Positions 9,616-16,973 of a DNA stretch of 64,000 nucleotides are shown in pieces (within the stretch, counting starts at the first letter, position 1; the number at the start of each line of letters is the position of its first letter). A program made the position numbers and the translations under genes. A model generated the notes under the pieces. The model searched no databases. It was not told the DNA's origin and saw nothing but the letters and a program-made list of their open reading frames with translations. Source of the DNA: CAZIVP01 sp964542915. Its GTDB lineage: Bacteria; Calditrichota; Calditrichia; Calditrichales; Calditrichaceae. The stretch spans positions 434,001-498,000 of the forward strand of contig CAZIVP010000002.1 of the NCBI GenBank assembly GCA_964542915.1, given 5' to 3'.

Positions 9616-10717
9616 AGAGCTTCGTCAATTTTTGGGTATTCAAACGGACGGTCTTTCGTTCTGCATCACGCACGTTTATAGCACCTTCTTTTATTTCAAG
9701 TCGGTCCGAAAGCACATCCTCGGATAAATACTGGTACGTCGCCAGCCCCATTGCCACGCCCTGCTGACGCAAAGCGGCTGCAAATGCCGTCAAGGCTGCT
9801 ATGCTGACGCCGGAATTAAAGGTATCGCTAATGACAAAAGAGATTTTACGTGAAGAGACGCGGTGAATCCTTTGAAGCGTTTGCAGAAAGCCGCCGAGAA
9901 AAGCGGGTTTTAAAACCAGGGCAGTTAGTCCCGGCTGCTCTATGATTTCATCCCAGCGGGTTTCGCCAAGGGATTCATCCATCGCCCACGGCAAACCACA
10001 TTCGGCATAAAACAAACCGAGATCGTAACTATCCCGGAGAGGTTCTTCAATATATTCGACTTTTTGAATATCCAAAGCCCGGGCAAATTCGACGGCCTCT
10101 TCCAAACGCCAGCTTCGGTTTGCATCGAGGCGTAAACGCATCGCTTCCGGTAAAATATCTGTGATTCTGCGTATGCGCCGCACTTCTCTGGCAATAGATA
10201 TTCCGCCTACTTTGATTTTAACAGTTCGGTAGCCCTGTTTATAAAGCGCAACAATTTGCTGACCCACATCTTCCAAATCCCGCATTAACAATCCGTTTAC
10301 GGCTACCCTTTTAATTGGCTTATCATACCAAAACCGCGCTAAGGTCGATTGCATTTGTGCGGCGCCGAGATTGAATAGCGCCGTCTCCAGCCCGAACACG
10401 GTGGCAGGAGTCAATCCCTCTAGTGCTTCGATTCCATCGGACGTTTTAGGGAACTGGTTAAAATCCGGCAGGCGCACTTCCCGGCCCGTCGCTGATTGCA
10501 GCCACTGTTGCACTTCGCTCTGGCAACGGGCAAGAGTGTCGCTATGCAAACCCGGCAACGGAGCAATTTCGCCCCATCCTGTATTGCCGGAATTGTCCGA
10601 GAGCCTGACAATCAACCCCTGCCGAACCATAAGTCTTCGCCCGGCAATAATCAGCTGCCGGGCCAGAGGCAACGTATAGGCATATAGCCCGGCTTTATCG
10701 ATAATTACAGAATCCAT
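9608..10717 (-). CDS. menC: o-Succinylbenzoate synthase
   Basis: This 369-residue enolase-superfamily enzyme dehydrates SHCHC to o-succinylbenzoate. The catalytic set is visible: the KxK pair in TVKIKVGG, metal ligands in LRLDANRSW, VEYIEEPL and AMDESLGE, and the second Lys in LVLKPAFLGG. This is the muconate-lactonizing subgroup arrangement used by MenC. It overlaps menA upstream by 13 bp and menE downstream by 8 bp, which indicates co-translation. Some relatives are promiscuous N-acylamino acid racemases, but the operon makes MenC by far the best reading. Confidence 0.93.
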   Translation of the reverse strand: MDSVIIDKAGLYAYTLPLARQLIIAGRRLMVRQGLIVRLSDNSGNTGWGEIAPLPGLHSDTLARCQSEVQQWLQSATGREVRLPDFNQFPKTSDGIEALEGLTPATVFGLETALFNLGAAQMQSTLARFWYDKPIKRVAVNGLLMRDLEDVGQQIVALYKQGYRTVKIKVGGISIAREVRRIRRITDILPEAMRLRLDANRSWRLEEAVEFARALDIQKVEYIEEPLRDSYDLGLFYAECGLPWAMDESLGETRWDEIIEQPGLTALVLKPAFLGGFLQTLQRIHRVSSRKISFVISDTFNSGVSIAALTAFAAALRQQGVAMGLATYQYLSEDVLSDRLEIKEGAINVRDAERKTVRLNTQKLTKLYG

Positions 10718-11595
10718 CCCATTGAGAAAAATATGGCGTATAAAAGCAGCAGCTTGCCGGTATCGGCCAGGGCATCGTTCAGCATGGTTCCGCTGCTCTG
10801 TTCATCGAATATTGTTTTGATGGTGGGTATGGAAAAAAACATAATGAAAACCGCCGCCAGCGAGTATGGATGTTCACGTGTAATGATAAACAATCCCAGC
10901 GGAATCAGGGCGGCCGAAGCGATCATGAACACGTATTGAATTTTTGTGAATGTTTCACCGAATCTTACCGCCAACGTTCGTTTACCCGCTTTAAAATCCG
11001 TCGCTATATCACGTAGATTATTGGCAACCAGAATGGAAGTCGAAATGAGTCCCGGCGATAACCCGGCCAGCAAAACAATGGGATTCATTTGCTGGGCCTG
11101 AACGTAATAGGTTCCGCCTACGGCAACAGGACCGAAAAAGATGGTAACCAATAAATCGCCCAAGCCCAAATAGCCCAGGGGAAGAGGTCCGCCTGTATAA
11201 ATGATTCCAAAAAGAATGGATAAGACGCCGATGATAAAAATGGGCCAACCGCCCCTCCAAACCAGATACAATCCGCTCAAAAACGTAAATGCGAACGTCA
11301 GAATAAAGGCTTTGCGCATGGTTTCGGGCTTGATCAATTTCGATTGTGTCGCCCTTGTCGGGCCGGTGCGCTCGATCGTATCGGCGCCGTTCACATAATC
11401 AAAATAGTCGTTGGCAAAATTGGTTCCGATTTGAATCGCCATCGATCCGAGTAGCGCTATAAGCGCGGAGGGCCAGTGCATCAAACCGTCGCTGTATGCC
11501 ATTGCAGTGCCGATCATCACCGGCGCCACGGCTGCCCACAAGGTTTTGGGGCGTGCCGCCAAAATCCATACCTTCGCTCTGTTCATTGCTGTCAA
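10705..11595 (-). CDS. menA: 1,4-Dihydroxy-2-naphthoate polyprenyltransferase
   Basis: This is an integral membrane UbiA-superfamily enzyme of 296 residues that prenylates DHNA to demethylmenaquinone. The two Asp-rich Mg-prenyl-diphosphate motifs are present: NDYFDYVNGADT near residue 63 and NNLRDIATDFKAGKRT near 190. About eight to nine hydrophobic segments follow the family pattern. The start is a TTG preceded by GAGGG at a 6-base spacing. An ATG three codons later has a much poorer spacing, so the TTG is preferred. It sits between menB and menC in the operon. Confidence 0.93.
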   Translation of the reverse strand: MTAMNRAKVWILAARPKTLWAAVAPVMIGTAMAYSDGLMHWPSALIALLGSMAIQIGTNFANDYFDYVNGADTIERTGPTRATQSKLIKPETMRKAFILTFAFTFLSGLYLVWRGGWPIFIIGVLSILFGIIYTGGPLPLGYLGLGDLLVTIFFGPVAVGGTYYVQAQQMNPIVLLAGLSPGLISTSILVANNLRDIATDFKAGKRTLAVRFGETFTKIQYVFMIASAALIPLGLFIITREHPYSLAAVFIMFFSIPTIKTIFDEQSSGTMLNDALADTGKLLLLYAIFFSMGWIL

Positions 11596-11678
11596 GACAA
11601 TCCCTCTGTGAATAAATTAACGTGCGTTCCCTACAACAAGAATGGCATCATTTATATTTCAATGTTAAACATCCATTT

Positions 11679-12500
11679 TCAGGGCCGGCGTGGAAATTTC
11701 GAAAAATCCGGTTTACGCTTTTCGTTGAATGCATTGCGCCCCTCCTGCGCTTCTTCGGTCATGTAATAGAGCAGCGTTGCATTACCCGCCAATTCCTGTA
11801 AACCTGCCTGCCCGTCCTCATCGGCGTTAAAGGCCGCCTTTAGCACCCGGATCGCCATTGGCGAATTGGCCAGGATTTCGCGCGCCCATTGCACGGTCTC
11901 TTCTTCCAGTTGATCCGGTGGTACAACGGCATTGACCATACCCATGTCGAGCGCCTGTTGCGCATTGTACTGCCGGCATAAAAACCAGATTTCACGGGCT
12001 TTCTTCTGCCCCACCATGCGTGCAAGGTGGCTGGCGCCGTAGCCGCCGTCGAAGGAGCCCACTTTGGGTCCGGTCTGCCCGAAAACAGCATTCTCCGCCG
12101 CAATGGTCAGATCGCACATCACATGCAAAACATGGCCGCCGCCGATAGCATAGCCCGCCACCATTGCGATGACCGGTTTGGGACAGGTTCGTATCTGACG
12201 CTGAAAATCCAGAACGTTCAAACGATGTACGCCTTTCTCGTCGCGATAGCCGCTGTCGCCGCGGATTTTTTGATCGCCGCCGGCGCAAAACGCCTTTTCG
12301 CCCTCGCCTGTTAAGATAATCACGCCGATTTCCTCATCGTCGCGGGCATCCTCCAGCGCCCGGCTCATCTCCTTGACGGTGATGGGACGAAAAGCGTTGC
12401 GTACTTCCGGACGGTTTATCGTAATCTTGGCAATACCTTCGGCTTTATGATATTTGATGTCCGTATATCGACCGGCTTCTTTCCAGTTAATCGTTGACAT
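11679..12500 (-). CDS. menB: 1,4-Dihydroxy-2-naphthoyl-CoA synthase
   Basis: This crotonase-fold enzyme of 273 residues performs the ring closure of o-succinylbenzoyl-CoA. It has CAGGDQKIRGD, AMVAGYAIGGGHVLHVMCDLT (oxyanion hole), FGQTGPKVGSFDGGYGA with the Ser/Asp catalytic residues, and the C-terminal PDFSKFPRRP tail. The QTG form corresponds to E. coli Gln154-Gly156, the bicarbonate-dependent subtype, as opposed to the subtype with an Asp there. The start has a strong GGGGAGG ribosome site. Identity to E. coli-type MenB is high by eye. Confidence 0.96.
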   Translation of the reverse strand: MSTINWKEAGRYTDIKYHKAEGIAKITINRPEVRNAFRPITVKEMSRALEDARDDEEIGVIILTGEGEKAFCAGGDQKIRGDSGYRDEKGVHRLNVLDFQRQIRTCPKPVIAMVAGYAIGGGHVLHVMCDLTIAAENAVFGQTGPKVGSFDGGYGASHLARMVGQKKAREIWFLCRQYNAQQALDMGMVNAVVPPDQLEEETVQWAREILANSPMAIRVLKAAFNADEDGQAGLQELAGNATLLYYMTEEAQEGRNAFNEKRKPDFSKFPRRP

Positions 12501-12501
12501 A

Positions 12502-13308
12502 TCAGACCTCCCCGTGTTGCAAGAATGACTTCACAATTGCATTGAATTTCTCTGGCTTCTCAAAGTGACAGTTATGTCCGCACGCCGGTATCATTTTCTT
12601 GTAAAAATTGTTACTGTGATTAGCCATGCGGTTCACGATAACACTGTATTTTTCGTCCCATTCCCCATGGATCAAAAGCGTGGGAGTGGTTACACCCGAT
12701 AACAATGACCATAGCGATGGCTGACGCCCCACACTCAGCCCCCGCAGCGCCTGCGCCAAATGTTCGCGCTGATTGTTCATCCGGGCGATTAATAAATCTT
12801 TAAAATCGGATCGCTTCTTAATACCGGAAAACAAGGGCTGGCTGTACCAATGGTTCAGAAATTGCTCAAAATCGATATCCGCCAATTGATCCGCCAACGC
12901 CTTATCGCGTTCGTAACGCTGCGAACGTTCCGTTTCATCTTCGATCCCAGGCGACGCCGATTCGATGACGGCCCTATGCCAACGTTGCGGATATCGAAGC
13001 AACAGATAGAGCGCCAGGCGTCCGCCCATCGAATAAGCAATCAGATGCGATCGTTCAATGCCGTTTTGATCGAGCAACAAGAGCAATTGATCCGCGACCT
13101 GCTCAAAGTTTAAATTTTCAATGCCGTCGTTCGGCAAGTCGGTTCTACCATGTCCTGGTAAATCGATGGCCAAATGTCGATAGTCGTTGTTCAATGTGTT
13201 CATCAACGGTTGCCAGTCCGAAGCCGACCCCATAAATCCGTGCAGATAGACCACCCACGGTTTTATTTCGGAATCGATTTTTTGGTAATAGAAGGTAATG
13301 GCGTTCAT
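12502..13308 (-). CDS. menH: SHCHC synthase (MenH), alpha/beta hydrolase
   Basis: The 268-residue alpha/beta hydrolase has YLHGFMGSASDW (oxyanion loop), the nucleophile elbow AYSMGGRLAL, the acid region LIHGEWDEKY and the catalytic His in IPACGHNCHFEKP. This Ser-Asp-His layout and the sequence are typical of MenH, which eliminates pyruvate from SEPHCHC. It lies two bases from menB and overlaps neither neighbour, with a GGAAGG ribosome site. The position directly after menD matches the usual operon. Confidence 0.92.
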   Translation of the reverse strand: MNAITFYYQKIDSEIKPWVVYLHGFMGSASDWQPLMNTLNNDYRHLAIDLPGHGRTDLPNDGIENLNFEQVADQLLLLLDQNGIERSHLIAYSMGGRLALYLLLRYPQRWHRAVIESASPGIEDETERSQRYERDKALADQLADIDFEQFLNHWYSQPLFSGIKKRSDFKDLLIARMNNQREHLAQALRGLSVGRQPSLWSLLSGVTTPTLLIHGEWDEKYSVIVNRMANHSNNFYKKMIPACGHNCHFEKPEKFNAIVKSFLQHGEV

Positions 13309-13309
13309 T

Positions 13310-15064
13310 TTAACCTTCCGTTCTGTTGTTGCCTTTTTTAATGATTGCTTCCACTCGCCTGTGCAGCTCCGCTGTATGCCGGCGATCCGTTTCGATTTCG
13401 ATCAAGACAGAACGCTGCTCCGAGGCGGCCATTCGATACACATTAAGCAGCTGTTCCATATCAGAGGGACGGTAATACGGCAGCCCGAATTGGTCAGCCG
13501 CTGGTTGAAATGTCAGGTTATGCGGCGTTCCGTAATACTGCTCAAAAATATCCTCATATTCCGCAATCGGCAAAAAATGGAAAATGCCGCCGCCGTGATT
13601 GTTAAGTAAGATTACGATCACCGGTTGCGAAATGTGTTTTAATAGATGCAAACTATTCAGATCGTGATACAACGCCAAATCCCCGATTAAAAGCGTAACC
13701 GGTATTTTAAGACCGGTTGCAAAACCGGCCGCCGAGGCGACGGTGCCGTCGATGCCGCTGGCTCCGCGATTGGATGCAACAGGAACCGGATTACCCCTGG
13801 CTGAAGCATACCAGAGCATTTCCCGCACCGGAAGACTGCTGGCTAAATAGAGACCGCTATTGTCGGGTAACTCAAGAGATAACCGATAGGCGACGGCAGG
13901 CTCGTTCAGTTTCTCTCCAACCTTGACTATATCCGGAAGCGTTTCCTCTATGTTGTTTTCCACGTTCAAGCTGCCGGAAGGCTTGGCATAGGAACGTTTT
14001 TCCAAATAATACGTGAGACGCTCACAAAAATCGGGTAATGAGCACTGCACTTTGCAGGTAACGCGGTGGACCGGATCGTAGCGATGGGCATAAGGATTTA
14101 CAACAATATAATCAACGGGCGGATAAGCATCAATCCATTGCAGCAGTCGTTTTGAATTTATCTGTCCGCCAAGATGAAGAATCAGGTCGGCGCCCTGATT
14201 TTGCCGTAATAACGCGAAATCAAAATAGGGAATAAACGGCGCTGTGGGATGCCCCAGCCGGAATCCTGAAGTGATATCGGGAAATACGGGCCAATCCAAT
14301 CGTTTGACCAGTTCGTAAATTGCATTAGCGCATTCGTTTGACTGCAAGCGTCCGAGTACGACTATGCCACGACCGGTTTCCGTTACCCGTTGCGCAATGG
14401 ATTGGATTTGAGCTTGGGATATTTCAAACCGCCCGGACGAATAATTGCTATAGGGCTTGTTATCACGATACCAACTTTGCAGCTCCTTTGTGTAATTATC
14501 CGGAAAAGGCTCCTTTTTGGGGGCTAACGGCTCCCGGAACATGCAGTTTATGTGCACAACGCCGGGCCAATCGTTGATGCTACAGGCAATACTGTGATCG
14601 ATACTGGTCAGGACAACACGGGCAGGAATATGGACATCCGGCGGCGGTAATTCTTTAAAATCGCGCAGGTAGTCCCCGAAGATTTTGACCTGATCGATCG
14701 TCTGATTGGCGCCGGTTTGCCGTAATTCGTACGGTCGATCGGCGCTTAGAATAATCATCGGAATATATTCCATCGACGCTTCAATGACCGCCGGGAAATA
14801 ATTGGCGACAGCCGTACCTGAGGTGCAAATCAATACGGCCGGTTTACCGGTCGCACGCCCGTAACCGAGTGCGTGGAAAGCCGCCGAACGCTCGTCGTAG
14901 ATGATAGTGGAGCGCGCGTCTGTATGGTTTGCTACCGCCGTGGCAAACGGACCGGACCGCGATCCCGGCGAAATGCAAAAGTAGTCAATGTGGTTACGAA
15001 GCAGTTCTTCGATGAGTAGAAAACTCCAGAGGGCATTTAAATTGGGCTGGCTGGGGATTTTCAT
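13310..15064 (-). CDS. menD: SEPHCHC synthase (MenD)
   Basis: This thiamine-diphosphate enzyme of 584 residues joins isochorismate and 2-oxoglutarate. Seen: ISPGSRSGPFATAV near the N-terminus, YDERSAAFHALGYGRATGKPA with the ThDP-activating Glu, ICTSGTAVANYFPAVIEA, and the C-terminal GDLALYHDLNSL and NNHGGGIFHFLPIAEYE that bind ThDP-Mg. All three domains are present and the length is normal. Its ATG overlaps the menF stop (ATGA), so menF and menD are translationally coupled. Confidence 0.95.
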   Translation of the reverse strand: MKIPSQPNLNALWSFLLIEELLRNHIDYFCISPGSRSGPFATAVANHTDARSTIIYDERSAAFHALGYGRATGKPAVLICTSGTAVANYFPAVIEASMEYIPMIILSADRPYELRQTGANQTIDQVKIFGDYLRDFKELPPPDVHIPARVVLTSIDHSIACSINDWPGVVHINCMFREPLAPKKEPFPDNYTKELQSWYRDNKPYSNYSSGRFEISQAQIQSIAQRVTETGRGIVVLGRLQSNECANAIYELVKRLDWPVFPDITSGFRLGHPTAPFIPYFDFALLRQNQGADLILHLGGQINSKRLLQWIDAYPPVDYIVVNPYAHRYDPVHRVTCKVQCSLPDFCERLTYYLEKRSYAKPSGSLNVENNIEETLPDIVKVGEKLNEPAVAYRLSLELPDNSGLYLASSLPVREMLWYASARGNPVPVASNRGASGIDGTVASAAGFATGLKIPVTLLIGDLALYHDLNSLHLLKHISQPVIVILLNNHGGGIFHFLPIAEYEDIFEQYYGTPHNLTFQPAADQFGLPYYRPSDMEQLLNVYRMAASEQRSVLIEIETDRRHTAELHRRVEAIIKKGNNRTEG

Positions 15065-16476
15065 GCCTTTATCAATTTTAGAAAATTGCCGATTTTATTT
15101 TCAACTTCTTGCCACTCATCTTTTGCTATGGAACCTTTAACAATTCCGGCGCCGGCATAAAGATGCAAATGCCGTTTTTCGATCAGGCCGGATCGGATGG
15201 CCACCGCAAATTCCGCTGCATTTCGTCCGATCCAGCCCACCGGCGCCGCATACCAACCGCGGTCAAAATGTTCGATTTCCCGGATTTTATGCATGGCGCG
15301 CTCCGCCGGCCAGCCGCCCACCGCCGGCGTGGGATGCAGGGCTGCGATCAAATCGGCGTCGTTAATATCTTCCTTCAGGTAGCCCTGGAACGGCAAATAA
15401 AGATGTTGGACGCGGGCATTCTCGAGGATCGAAACCTTACGATCGTGCTCCGTTAAAGTACACAGGGAACGCAATGCTTGGCCGATGCTGTCCACAACAA
15501 AGCGATGTTCACGCATGTCTTTGGCGCTGTTCAGAAGGGCCTCTTTATAGCGTTGATCCTCTTCGGCGTTTTGGCCGCGTGGACGCGTTCCGGCGACGGC
15601 CTCCGTTTCGATCTTGCGATTATGACGGCTGAACAAACGTTCCGGGCTGCTGCCCAGGAAGGCATGTTGCTTTTCATTTTGAAAAATAAAGAGAAAGGAA
15701 TAAGGATTGGATTCTTTCATATACTGGACGATGGTCGCCGGTTCAAAATCGTCCGTGAACGTAAACGTCGTTTTGCGCGCCAGCACAACTTTTTCCAGTC
15801 CCCTGGCGCTTAGATCGTTCACGACGCTCTCCACGTCCCTGCGCCAGGATGCGTAAAGAGGCTCGTCTTCACGCTTGGCGCAACATTCCGGCAACACCGT
15901 CGGTTTGAAATTCTCGAAGGATACGGTTCGTAATTGCTCTTTAATTTCCTCCAGCAGATCGTGCAACACCATATCGGTGTTTAACGGTATATTGCAGGCA
16001 AACCAGTGTTTATCCTCTTGCTTCATTAATTCAAACAGTGGTAAACGAAAGTAATAAGCCGGGTAGGTCGTCCAGGCTTCTTCCTGTTTCCTGCCGGCGT
16101 CAAAGCGCATACCTCCGAAAAATCGACCGCCTTCCAGATTTTCACAAATCGATTGGATGCGCGCATAATCCCACCCAAACGTTTCCCAGTTTTGTCCATT
16201 TACTTCGATACTTGTTCCAACACCCGCTACCTCCAGTTGATGGTCCCGACTACGCCAGTATATTTTTTGTGACGCTTCCTGTTCATGCAACCACAACAAA
16301 GGGTTCACCGCATCGGTTTGCACACGGATGCGTTGGACGTCTCGTTCTTTTAGCGTTTGGAATTCCCTGGTCTGGTCGGCCCATCGTTCGATGGCGTCGA
16401 GCATTATCCGGCGGGGGTCGTTTTCAAAAGAATGTAAAGGTCGGGCCGTTGCCTTCCCGTTTTTGAATCGATTCAT
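15061..16476 (-). CDS. menF: Isochorismate synthase
   Basis: The enzyme converts chorismate to isochorismate and opens the menaquinone pathway. Chorismate-binding motifs are present: GLEKVVLARKTTF, FLGSSPERLFS, IETEAVAGTRPRG, HPTPAVGGWPAE, DRGWYAAPVGWIG and YAGAGIVKGS with a downstream EWQEVENKIG. I chose the ATG at 16476 (471 residues). A GTG six codons upstream (16494) is also open but has no better ribosome site. The gene is the first of the men operon and is divergent from rpsT. Confidence 0.93.
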   Translation of the reverse strand: MNRFKNGKATARPLHSFENDPRRIMLDAIERWADQTREFQTLKERDVQRIRVQTDAVNPLLWLHEQEASQKIYWRSRDHQLEVAGVGTSIEVNGQNWETFGWDYARIQSICENLEGGRFFGGMRFDAGRKQEEAWTTYPAYYFRLPLFELMKQEDKHWFACNIPLNTDMVLHDLLEEIKEQLRTVSFENFKPTVLPECCAKREDEPLYASWRRDVESVVNDLSARGLEKVVLARKTTFTFTDDFEPATIVQYMKESNPYSFLFIFQNEKQHAFLGSSPERLFSRHNRKIETEAVAGTRPRGQNAEEDQRYKEALLNSAKDMREHRFVVDSIGQALRSLCTLTEHDRKVSILENARVQHLYLPFQGYLKEDINDADLIAALHPTPAVGGWPAERAMHKIREIEHFDRGWYAAPVGWIGRNAAEFAVAIRSGLIEKRHLHLYAGAGIVKGSIAKDEWQEVENKIGNFLKLIKA

Positions 16477-16564
16477 TTGCCTAACATCAACCACATTGAT
16501 TCGTTCACATCCGACAGTGCCTACTGCAAAAATCCTCTTAGTTTTCTAAAACACAAAGATTATT

Positions 16565-16593
16565 AATTTAACAAAATTTTAGGAATGCTTCAA
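16565..16593 (-). promoter_or_regulatory. Candidate sigma-70 promoter of the men operon
   Basis: On the minus strand, TTGAAG is separated by exactly 17 bases from TAAATT, about 90 bp upstream of menF. It was found by eye and has no experimental support. Confidence 0.45.
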
Positions 16594-16633
16594 GATCAGG
16601 GTTGATTTTTCATATACCGGGATCAAAATTAGT

Positions 16634-16662
16634 TTGACTTGATGGGTTTACGTTTTTAACTT
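16634..16662 (+). promoter_or_regulatory. Candidate sigma-70 promoter of rpsT
   Basis: TTGACT, a 17-base spacer and TAACTT lie about 57 bp upstream of the rpsT start. The ribosome site AAGGAG follows near 16705. Confidence 0.5.
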
Positions 16663-16718
16663 TTGAGTTTTGAATTTAAAAAAGATATGAGAACGATAAA
16701 TTAAGGAGATAATGCTCT

Positions 16719-16973
16719 ATGGCGCATCACAAATCTGCCCTAAAACGTATCCGAAAATCGCAGAAACAACGTACTTACAACGTATTCTATCGCAAGCGTT
16801 TGAAGGCAGCAACGCGGGAAGTTATGGAGAGCAGTAACCGGCAGGAAGCGGAAGAAAAATTGAAGGCAGCTTATTCACTGTTGGACCGGTTGGCCCAGAA
16901 GAAGGTTTTGCATCGTAATAACGTCGCGCATCGTAAATCGAGATTGTCAAAACATGTTAAACAACTAAGCTAA
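16719..16973 (+). CDS. rpsT: 30S ribosomal protein S20
   Basis: The 84-residue basic protein begins MAHHKSALKRIRKSQKQRTYN and continues with an FYRKRLKAATRE helix and an AQKKVLHRNNVAHRKSRL C-terminus, the standard bacterial S20 pattern that binds 16S rRNA in the 30S body. It stands alone with its own promoter. It faces lon, and their stop codons overlap by 4 bp. Confidence 0.97.
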   Translation: MAHHKSALKRIRKSQKQRTYNVFYRKRLKAATREVMESSNRQEAEEKLKAAYSLLDRLAQKKVLHRNNVAHRKSRLSKHVKQLS

